DNA of 64,000 nt from Pseudozyma flocculosa PF-1 (taxonomy: Eukaryota; Basidiomycota; Ustilaginomycetes; Ustilaginales; Ustilaginaceae): NCBI RefSeq assembly GCF_000417875.1, contig NW_006920888.1, forward strand, positions 324,103-388,102. Direction: 5' to 3'. Under the pieces are notes generated by a model. The model was not told the origin of the DNA and made no database searches. It worked only from the letters and a program-made list of their open reading frames with translations. Of the stretch, positions 46,911 through 56,748 are shown piece after piece. The translations under genes and the position numbers were made by a program. Position 1 is the first letter of the stretch. The number at the start of each line of letters is the position of its first letter.

Positions 46911-47294
46911 CGGCCGCTCGCCCGCCTTCTGCTGGCTTGGCTTGGCCAGTCAACGCACGGTAGGCTTGGCTTGCCGTGCCCGGGCTGGACCCCTCTTGGC
47001 TCGTTCCTGCCCGGCCACCGTCACTCGACCGCCCGCGCGACCCTTTTGGCGGCCTCGCTTCCCTCGTCTGTTGACCCTTTTTCGCCTGCCTGGTCGTGCC
47101 CGCCCCAGCCTCTCTCTCTCTACTGCTGCCGCCTGGCTGCCCGCCTTGCCCAGTCGCTGCCGCCTCACTCACCCTGGCCTTGCCTTGCCGCGGTGCCTCT
47201 TCGTCTCCGCGACCTCTCGTCCACATCCTCGTCGTGCGTCTACCTCTTCTGCCGCCTCCGCCTCCGACTCCAACGCCACGCCACTCCTTGCGAG

Positions 47295-47337
47295 CACCAC
47301 CACCACCACCACCACCACCACCACCACCACCACCACC
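47295..47337 (+). repeat. CAC trinucleotide microsatellite
   Basis: About fourteen CAC units in the CT-rich part of the kinase leader. Confidence 0.9.
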
Positions 47338-48247
47338 GCCACCCCGCGACGACCGGACCGGCAACGATCGCCTGCACGGCCGCCGGAATCCTCCCCGCCA
47401 TCGCCCATCCCACCGTCTGCCCTGCTCTTGCTGCTCGGCCCCACGCCTCGCTCGCCCTTTCTCATCTCTGACGTCTTTGCAACAAGTCGGCAGGCCCCAC
47501 ACAGCGTCCTTCCTCGCTCGCTTGCTCTTCACAGCCCCTTGTCGCCATCGCAGCGCCGCCGTTGATTCTGCAGTTGCGAGCGCCTTGCAGCCGCGCCCAT
47601 AGACTGGTGCCCGACTGCCGCCACCCAACCGCATCCAACACGACCTAGACACTGGCTCCAGTTCCTGCGCTCCCCTACCCGGAGCCTGCGAACGCGCGCG
47701 AGAGCCAAGGGGCGCGACCCGCCCTCGTTCGCCCACGATTCCGCCCCACTCCAGCTCAGCGGAACAGTCCGAGACCCCGAGCAAGAAGCGGTCGGCCCAT
47801 CCAACCGATCCCGAGGCCGCCGCAGTCGTCGCGGCACCTCCGATACCCAAAAAGGCCCGCTTCTCCTCGCCTCTGCCCGCGGCCGGCGGTGCCGACACCG
47901 GTTTTGGTCACATCGTCGCCACCTCGGCCGGCGACGCCGCACCTGCTCCTCAGTACACACCGCTGCCCCCGACCCGAGCATTGAGCTCCTCGGGACCGCA
48001 CGCCTCCACGATTCCGTCGTCTCCCCGTCCGCCTTCTGCCGCTGCTGCCGCCGCCCCTGCCCACAGCGCCCAGTCCCCGAACAGCGCGGCATCGGGCGAT
48101 CGTGGTCGCAAGTCGGCGGCAAGCAACGGCACCGCCTCTAGCACCGCCAACACCCACGTCTCCGCCGCAGCACTGTCTGGCCGTCCGCTCCAGACGCCGC
48201 TCCCTTTCCAGCCGACGCAGAGCTACTTTTCCAGCCCGGCAACCAGG

Positions 48248-51200
48248 ATGTTTGACCTCGACGAGTCGGTGCGGGCCCTCTACTTTGCGCCCGTGCCCAT
48301 CGTCGTGCTGGACCAGAATCGCCGGATCCGGATGATGAATCGCCCCTGCGAGAGCATCTTCCTCGTCACCGGCGTCAGCTGCATGGGTCAGACGATGGAG
48401 AAGCTGATCAGCGACAAGGCCCAGGACGAGTTCCGCTGGGCGCTCAACGAGGCGGCGTCGAACAAGACGCGCATGTCCTGGGCGCCGCCCGTCCTGACCC
48501 GGCTCAGCTTCCGGCAGGACAATCAGCGCCAGTTTGACGCCGAGGTCTCGGTCTCGGCGTGGCACCCTACCGACGAGGTCTTTTCCGAGCAGTTCAACCC
48601 GCAGACGTCCAAGATCTTCGATCCGCTGCCCGAGAACAACTTCTCCCCAGGCACCCAGCCCCCGCCGCAGCCGCCACTCTCTGCCGGCGGCCTCGACACC
48701 CGCGGCGCGCCGCTGCTGCACGAAGCGTTTTACACGATCAGCATCACGCCGACGCGGATGACCGAGCGCCGCATGAGCCCGTCGGACCTGCACACCAACA
48801 AGGTCGACGCGCTCAAGGAGGCCATCTTCCACGCCAGCGACACCCCCATGATGGCCCTCTCGTCGGACGGCACCACCGTCGTCCGCAACACGGCGTGCGA
48901 CGAGGTGCTCAAGATCTTTGAGCGCAAGAACCCGCAGGACATGCCCAAGCGGCCGCCCGTCAAGGTCGACCGCGAGGACGGCCCGCAGGTCGACCTCTCC
49001 TGGCTGACCGACGTCATGGAGTGCTACGAGGAAGACTTCACCGCCCCGTTCAACCCGGAGCGCTTCCCCATCTACCGCGCCGCCATCCTCGGCCAGAAGG
49101 TCAAGCCGGTGCTGATCGGCTGCGTCGCCACCGACACGGGCGCCCGTGTCCTGCTCGAGATCGGCGCCCAGCCGCTGCGCGACGCCGGCGGCTTCGGCCA
49201 GCACATTGGCGGCGTCATCACCATGACCGACGTCACGGCCAAGGAGAAGAACAAGAAGCTCGAGGTCAAGGAGCAGGGCGAGGCCTACTTCCGGACCATC
49301 TGCGACTCGATGCCCCAGCTGCTGTGGACCACGACGCCCGACGGCCACCACGACTGGTACAACGAGGGCTGGTACCGCTACACGGGCACCAACATCAACC
49401 AGACCGAGGGCGTCGGGTGGCAGAATGTCTTCCACCCCGACGACATGATCGAGACCGCCGCGCGCTGGTCGCACTCGCTCCGCACCGGCGAGCCGTACCA
49501 GACCATGTACCGCTGCCGGCGGTTCGACGGCGTGTACAAGTGGATGCTGGGCCGGGCGCTGCCGCTGCGGGATCCGGCCACGGGCGAGATCCTCAAGTGG
49601 TACGGCAGCTGCACCGACTGCGACAACGAGGTCAAGGCGCTCGAGATGAGCCGCAAGGCCCAGGCGCAGCTGACGAGCGTCATCAACCACGCCCACGTCA
49701 CCATCTGGGCCATCGATCGCGACGCCATCATCACCGTCGCCGAGGGTCCCGGCGTCCGCTCGCTCAAGCTGGCGCCGGGGACGCCCAACGGCTCCGATCC
49801 GGACGGCGCCGGCTCCATGTCTGGGTCGCTCTCCAACTCGAACTCGACCCAGCCGAGCCACGGCCGCAGCGAGCCGGACGTCCGCGATGGCGAGAGCCAG
49901 ACCAACAGCCAGAGCCACATCAGCGGCAGCGGGCGGCGCGCCCAGCAGAAGAGCATGATCGGCCGCAACATCTTTGACGTCTGGGACTCCCCGGGCATCC
50001 GCGAGGCGCTGGCGCGCGCCATGGCCGGCGAGTCGATCGTCCAGGAGATGGAGGTCGACGGCCGCTGGTTCCGCACCCAGTACACGCCGCAGCGCGAGGA
50101 GTGTTACGACGCCGACGGCGGCGAGGGCGAGATCATCGGCGTCGTCGGCGCCTCGCTCGACATCACCGACCGAAGGCGCGCCGAGAGCAAGCTCGAGGAC
50201 TCGCTCAACGAGCGCTCGCGCGCCCTCGCCGCAGAGACCGCCGCCAAGGAGGCGAGCCGGATCAAGTCCGAGTTCCTGGCCAACATGAGTGAGTGCCCCA
50301 GACTCGATTCCCATCTCGACCCTTGACGGGGCCGCATTCGAACTGGCCCCAACCTGACCTGATCCGTCCGCTGCCCTCTGCCCGCCCTCAGGCCACGAGA
50401 TCCGGACGCCCATTGCCGGTGTGATCGGCCTGTCTGAGCTGCTGTGCGATACTCAGCTCACAAAGGAGCAGAGGGACTTTGCCGAAAACATCCAGCGCTC
50501 CGCCGATGCGCTCCTCACCGTCATCAACGACATCCTCGACTTCGAGAAGCTCGAGCTCGGCAAGATGGACTTGGAGAAGGCCGCCTTCAACCTCAACGTC
50601 GTCATCATGGACACGCAAAAGATGCTCTCGTTCGCCACGCAGAAAAAGGGCCTCGAGTTCAAGAACGAGTGCGACCTCAAGTACACGGGCCAGCTGATCG
50701 GCGATGCCGGGCGCCTGCGCCAGGTCATGACCAACCTGCTCACCAACGCCATCAAGTTCACTGCCGCCGGTTCCATCACGCTGCGCGTCATCGAGACCTT
50801 CGAGAACTCGAGCAGCCTCCACGTCCACTTTGAGGTGCGCGACACTGGCTGCGGCATCTCCCAGACGACGCTCAAGAAGCTCTTCCAGCCCTTCAGCCAG
50901 GCCGACCCCTCCTTTGCGCGGCGCTTTGGCGGCACGGGCCTCGGGCTGTCGATCTGCAAGAACCTCGTCGACCTGATGGGCGGCACCATCGGCCTCGAGT
51001 CGATCGAGGGCAAGGGCTCCAATGCCTGGTTCACGGTGCCGTTTGCCAAGGCGCGACAGATCGACTCGGGCTCTGAATCGTCGCCGGACGAGGTGGCCAT
51101 CTCCGAGGTCACCATGGACGAGCCGACCAGCAGCCTCGGCGTCAGCGAGAACCCGCTGCAGCGGCCGCGCAAGGACATCTGGATCCTGGTGGCCGAGGAC

Positions 51201-52328
51201 AACCTGATCAACGCCCAGATCGCGCTCAAGACGCTCAAGAAGATGGGCTTCAGCTGTCGCGTCGCAAAGGACGGCCTCGAGGCGCTCGACGAGGTGACCA
51301 AGCACCCGTACGACTGCATCCTGATGGACTGCCACATGCCCAACTGCGACGGCTACGAGGCCACCCGGCGGCTGCGCAAGTTTGAGAGCGTCGACATCCG
51401 CACGCTGCCCATCATCGCCATGACGGCCTCGGCCATCCGCGGCGACCGCGAAAAGTGCCTGGCCGCCGGCATGTCCGACTACCTCTCCAAGCCCGTCAAG
51501 AGCGCCGCCCTCGAGGGCACGCTCGTCAAGTGGCTCTTTGACCCCTCGACGCGGCAGAGCCTGTCCAAGTACATCGCGGCCCCCACCCAGGTCGACTACT
51601 TCAACGCCAAGGGCGAGCACAGCCCGCGTCTCGGCGTTCGCATCCCGTCGTCGAGCGAGCAGGGCGGGCCGCCCAAGCTGGTCGAGCGCGACTCCAACGA
51701 GACGGTCGTGGCCATGGCCGAGGCTGCATCAAAGACGCCCGAGACACGGGCCGGCGGGGCCGATCCGCAGGTGCAGCCGGCCCTGTCCAAGGTCGTCGTC
51801 ATCGACGGTCCGATGCAGCTGTCGTCGTCCACGCTGGCCACGCGACCCGCGGCGACTGCTGCGGCCAAGGCCATCCGTAACGGGTCTCAAAAGGGCGGGC
51901 CGATCAAGATCCGCGCCGAGGATCCGGTGCCGTCTCGCTTGAAGGTGCGACCGCAGAAGCTCTCGGCGCTCGAAGAGGCCATGGCCGACAAGCCGCCCAT
52001 GTTCATCCGACGGTCGAGCCGCGAGCAGGGCGGTCTCGGGCGAGACCTCGAGGGCGAGGTGGTGCGCGCCACGTCCGACGGCCCCGAGGGCCCCAGCCTG
52101 GGCGTATCGATGGAGGAGATGCGCGAGGATGACGCCTCGGCTACCGGGGGCCGGCCCGAGTCGTCGTCGGCATCAACGGCCTCTTCGTCGACCGCCCGAA
52201 CGGCCAACGCCGACTACTCGCAGGTGCCCCTCGGCCAGGACGCCAACGGCGCCAGGATCCCGGCTGGCCCGCCGATGCCCGCGCGGCCCGTGTGGAAGGG
52301 CCTGGAGCGCGACGATGGCCCTGCCTGA
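48248..52328 (+). CDS. PAS-domain hybrid histidine kinase
   Basis: Two-component sensor that autophosphorylates and passes phosphate to its own receiver, then presumably to a Ypd1-type phosphotransfer protein. Two exons, join(48248..50288, 50392..52328), give 1325 residues from the first in-frame ATG. N-terminal PAS-like modules: VRALYFAPVPIVVLDQNRRI (about 5-120), AIFHASDTPMMALSSDG, ICDSMPQLLWTTTPDGHHDW with a clear PAC segment, and a fourth ending VVGASLDITDRRRAE. HisKA follows with NMSHEIRTP (His682). The ATPase has MTNLLTNAIKFT, VRDTGCGIS and FGGTGLGLSICKNLVDLMGG. The receiver has LVAEDNLINAQ, the phospho-acceptor Asp993 in CILMDCHMPNCDGYEA, and a KPVKSAAL Lys. A disordered tail follows. 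No membrane segment is seen, so the sensor is probably soluble. The N-terminus may extend upstream to 47602 by non-AUG initiation. Confidence 0.94.
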
Positions 52329-52450
52329 TTGACTGCTCCTGGCCCGCCCTGCGATCCAGCGGCCTCGCGCCAGAGGCTACCGCCGCTCAACCGACGTGGC
52401 GTTTGCCACCCGATACCGCCCCGCCCCCTCGACGGTCGACCGCGTCGCAA

Positions 52451-52482
<32 letters not shown>

Positions 52483-53421
52483 CGATCTAGAGCGGCGACT
52501 CCGTCTCGCTTTCCGTCTGTACTTGTATCCGCCAGCCTGCTCGCCTGCCCCCCAAATTCTCGGCTCATCGGCAGCCGCCCGCCTATGCCCTCCCACCAAA
52601 CCTCTCTCCCAATCTCTCTCTCCGCCCCTCTCTTCTCTCTCTCTTCCTTCTCGTCCCAGTCTCCGACTTACTCTCGACCCGCCACCGCATCGATCGCAGC
52701 ACCCACCCACGACCCACCACAATTATAGAGCCATCGACGATCGCCGTTTTCTTTCCCCTTTCCCCTTTGCCCGTACCCGTCTCCGTTTCCGGCTCGCTCA
52801 TCCTCCTCCTCGTCGTCGTCGTCGTCGTCATCGCCACGACCACGGCCCTTTCACCGACCTGCCTAGGGCGATGCGATCCTCTGGCTCTGCCCTGCCGCCT
52901 TGCTCTTGTCCCTCTCCGGCCCACTTCCATCCTCCCCTCTTTGCCTCTCTTGCTCCATTGCATTCTATCTTTCTCGTCGATACGGAATGAAATGGGCTTC
53001 GGACACGCATCCCCCCCCCCTCCCCTCCCCCATCCTCCCTTCTGCCTCTTCCTCTCTTCCGCCTGCCTTGGCACCTCCGTGGTCTGCTCTCGTTCTGCCT
53101 TTTGCCCCCGCCTCCACGCACAGGTCGTCCAACTGCTCACTGGCGCGTACGAGGTGACAGCGGCATGCCAGGCAGAACTCGGACCGACCTTCTCCGGCCT
53201 CGTCGAGCATCGAGCAGCCGGCTCACCATCGCTCCACCAACCACGGGCCACGGCACTCGCCCACAGAGCCGACCGCACCGGCGACCGCTCACTCGTTCAC
53301 AGGCCATCGCAAGCGGGGATCATCGGACGCGTTCATAACATTACACACATCGGCGACGTGACGGGACACGGGACAGGCTCGCGAGGCAGGGCGGCTGCTG
53401 CTGCTGCTGCGCCTCGTCCGC
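52329..53421. other. Convergent intergenic region, histidine kinase / malate synthase
   Basis: 1.1 kb between two stops. The plus strand is very CT-rich at about 52540-53060, including a C10 run near 53011. ORFs here are low-complexity and conflict with one another. No gene recognised. Confidence 0.5.
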
Positions 53422-55155
53422 TTAGATGCGGGCGGGGGCGTGGTTGTGCGGCAGGTGGGCGTAGAGGGCCGAGGTGAGGAACTCGTCGGGTGCGTTGGCG
53501 CGCATCTGGTCGGCGATGTAGCGCTTGGCGACGTCGACGCTCTTGCCGATCTTGGACACCTTGGCCGCCTCCTCGTCGAGGATGCGGTCAATGTAGGCCG
53601 GCGTGATGGCGTTTCCCTCGGCCGTCTTCTGCTGGTGGTAGACCCACGACCACAGGCCGAGGCGCGAAATCTCGCCCGTCGCCGCGTCCTCCATCATGTT
53701 GGCGACGGGGACGCAGCCCAGCCCGTTGAGCCAGTTGGCGCAGTAGACGAGGAGCGCGGCCACGTTGGCGCGGACGCCGGCCTCGGTGATCTGGCCGGGC
53801 ACGTTGGAGTTGAGCAGGTCGAGGGCCGACACCTTGACCTCCTCGCGGCGGACGTGGTACTGGTTGGGGCCGAGCATGTGCTTGTCAAAGATCTCGAGGG
53901 CGATCTTGACGAGCGCCGGGTGGGCGACCCAGGTGCCGTCGTGGCCCGCCTGGACCTCGCGCAGCTTGTCGGCGCGCACCTTTTCCATGGCGGCCTCGTT
54001 GGCCTTGGGGTCGTCCTTGATGGGGATCTGGGCGGCCATGCCTCCGATGGCGGCGACGCTGCGCTTGTGGCACGTCTGGATGAGGAGGTTGACGTAGGCC
54101 TGCATGAAGGGCACCGTCATCGTGACGGCCGAGCGGTCGGGCAGGATGGCGCCCTTGGAGTAGCGCTGGCGCTTGATAAACGAGAAGATGTAGTCCCAGC
54201 GGCCGCAGTTGAGGCCCGACGAGTGGTGGCGCAGCTCGTAGAGGATCTCGTCCATCTCAAAGGCGGCGGTGATGGTCTCGATGAGGACGGTGCCGCGGAT
54301 GGTGCCGCGGGGCATCTTGATGTAGTCCTGCGACAGGTTGAAGACGTCGTTCCACAGGCGCGCCTCGAGGTGGCTCTCCATCTTGGGCAGGTAGAAGTAC
54401 GGCCCGAACCCGTTGCGGACGAGGGTGTGGGCGTTGTGGAAGAAGTACAGGCCAAAGTCGACGAGGCCGCCCGACATGGGCTTGCCGTCGACGAGGATGT
54501 GCTCCTCGTTGAGGTGCCAGCCTCGCGGACGGATGATGAGCGTGGCCGTCTGGCCCTGGGGCTTGAGCTTGTACTCCTTGCCGTTGCTCTGCTTGAAGTC
54601 GATGGTGCGGTTGATGGCGGCGCGCATGTTGACCTGGCCGTCGAGGCAGTTGGCCCACGTGGGCGAGTTGGAGTCCTCAAAGTCGGCCATGTACGTGTAG
54701 GCGCTGCAGCGTAGGGTGGGCGCCAGGACGGGAAGGGGGGAGACGGGACGTCAGGGACACGAGGCAGTCGAGGTCAGCTGGCGATGCTCCCACGGCGCGT
54801 CTCGTTCGGCCCGCCCGCGAACGGCGCCTTTCACTCACCCCGAGTTGAGCGCGTTGATGACCATTTTGCGGTCGACGGGGCCGGTGATCTCGACGCGCCT
54901 GTCGCGGAGGCCGGGAGCAGGAGGGGCGCACTGCCAGGTGGGGTCGTTTCGGATGTGGGCCGTCTCGGGGAGGAAGTCGGGGAGGGCGCCGCCGTCGAAG
55001 CGGGTCTGGCGCAGCTGGCGGTTCTTGAGGAGCGACTGGCGGGTGCTCTCAAAGCTCCTGTGGAGCACGGCGAGGAAGCGGAGGGCCTCCGGAGTGACGA
55101 TCTCGGCGTGGTCACCCTCGACCTTGCCCAGGACACGGACACCTTCGACGGACAT
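53422..55155 (-). CDS. MLS1: Malate synthase (glyoxylate cycle)
   Basis: Condenses glyoxylate with acetyl-CoA to malate, allowing growth on C2 compounds and fatty acids. Two exons, complement(53422..54703, 54839..55155), give 532 residues, close to the usual 550. The first exon has [20 protein letters not shown] and [21 protein letters not shown]. The second begins [16 protein letters not shown] and contains [39 protein letters not shown], the signature [18 protein letters not shown], and the late [10 protein letters not shown]. The protein ends in Ala-Arg-Ile. A strong peroxisomal signal would be SKL- or ARL-like, so this is at best a weak PTS1 variant. The intron is 135 bp with a GTGAGT donor. 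It diverges from AFI1. Confidence 0.97.
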
Positions 55156-56748
55156 GATGGCGATGGCGTTGGGGTGGCTGGTGGGCTGGTTGGCTGGTTT
55201 ATTGGGTCAGGACGGTAGGCTGTGCGAGACTCGGCGGTAGCGTGGATAGAAGTGGTCGATGGGGAAGCACGGCTGGGAGCGGGTGAGAAGAGGTTCGGAA
55301 GGGCGAGCCTGGCTCGAACGGAAAGCGAGCGGGTATATGTAGGCTCGGGGCCCATCTGCCTGCCTGGCCTTCCTTCCGTCAGCATCGAGCGTCTGGGTCG
55401 AGCATCGAGCATCTGGCTAGGCCAGGCCTCTAGGCTAGGGCTTCCTGGCTGGCCTAGAGGCGGGGGCCAGCCGTAGGCCTCGCTGCTTGGAGCCTTTCAC
55501 GAAGCGAGGCGGGGAAGCCAGGCAGGCAGTCGGACGGGCGGACGGGCGGGGCACCGACCGGGCTGGGAGGCGAGCCAACGAGCCAAGCCGGCCAGCCAGC
55601 CCCCCTCTGACGTTTTTGGCCAGCCGGAAAGGCCGATGCCCGCCAACCTCCACCCCGCCTGCCTGCCTACCCGCCTGCTGTCCGCCAGAAAGGGCGTGAA
55701 ATGCACGGCCAGGCGGCCCATCCGCCCTCCCCGCCTCGTCTCCCCTGCCTTCTTGCCTGTCGTCTCCGCCTTCGTCGCCCGCACCTCTCCCTCCCCCTCC
55801 CTCCCTCTCTCGCCCCGTGGCCTTGGCCCTCCGGTCGGTCGTCGGGAGCGTATCTACGCTAAGCCCTCGCTCAACCTTCTTGGTGGGGGCTTGGCCCAGC
55901 CGATGCGCTCTAGCGCCCGATGGATGGTGGGCCTATGACGAGCACCCTGGGGGGATGACGCTTCGCCTGCTGTGGACACCTACCTCTGCTGCGTGGTATC
56001 TGCTCGCCATCGGTCCATCCGCCATCACACCCGGTTAGCCGGCTGGTGCGGATCGGCGCTGTCCTTTGCCTGCTTGCCTGCTTGCCTGCTTGCCTGCTTG
56101 CTTGCTCCTTTGCGGGGGTCGCGCGGAGGGCGCCGGAATCGCCGTCTTGGTCCGCGCCAGCCAGCCCGCCGCGTGCAACTCCGGCCACGCTTGCTCCGGT
56201 CAGGCCGACGGGCGGCCCGCCCTCGTGCTCGGTCGATCGGGCCTGGCTCGCCCCGTCGCCGATTCAGCCAGGCGGCCGGCCTGGATTTTTTCTTTCTGGA
56301 TTCGCACGAGTGAAATCCTACGAGGCCGGCCCCACCCTCCAGGAAAGCCAGAGAGAGGCTCGAGCGTCGAACGAGCTGGGCTGGTCTGGCCAGGCTTGGC
56401 TGGGCGAGGCTGGGCTGGGCTGGGCTGGCCTGGCCTGGCTTGGCTGGGCGAGGCTTGCAAGCATCTTGGCCGCTGCACCGGCTGGGTGCCTTCTTCGTCG
56501 TCTGTTCTCCATCAACCCCTCTCCTCCCCTCCCCTCCGGCAGACTCGCAGCCATACCGCCATGCCGCTGCTCTCGCCACGCCTTGCCCAATGAGACCGAT
56601 GAAAGCGACCGGGTCCCTTGCTTCTGAACGGCACCACGGCAGCGACGCTACTGACCGGGCAGGGGAGCAAAGGCAGGCCGGACCGGAGGATCGCCTCCAT
56701 CCTCTCCACCTGCACCACCCGCCAGCTTCACCCTGAACTCTGCTCGCC
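55156..56748. promoter_or_regulatory. Divergent intergenic region, malate synthase / AFI1
   Basis: 1.6 kb. A TATAT patch at 55334-55338 lies about 180 bases upstream of the malate synthase ATG and could be its TATA box. The middle is GCCTGGC/CCAGGC low-complexity sequence, with a TTGC/CTGC tract at 56067-56106 and GGCTG/GCCTG repeats at about 56381-56457. No gene recognised. Confidence 0.5.
56067..56106 (+). repeat. TTGCCTGC tandem repeat
   Basis: Alternating TTGC and CTGC units, about five octamers. It is the same unit family as the 46517-46569 tract upstream of the histidine kinase. Confidence 0.85.

Larger units (their letters stand above)
45401..48247 (+). promoter_or_regulatory. Long ATG-free upstream region of the hybrid histidine kinase
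   Basis: 2.8 kb between the velvet stop and the first in-frame ATG of the kinase. The plus strand has no ATG between 46327 and 48247 (1921 bases). From 47602 the kinase frame is open and looks coding, with a KKRSAHP...PKKARF bipartite basic motif. Repeats here: TTGC/CTGC (46517-46569), TGCC (46871-46910) and CAC (47295-47337). The left part has GCCGGCC/CCTGGC low-complexity sequence. Confidence 0.7.

Noticed and set aside
47756..50413. 885-codon open frame on the minus strand
   Set aside because: Antisense shadow of the hybrid histidine kinase and its leader; no motifs.
53440..54714. 424-codon open frame on the plus strand
   Set aside because: Antisense shadow of malate synthase exon 2.
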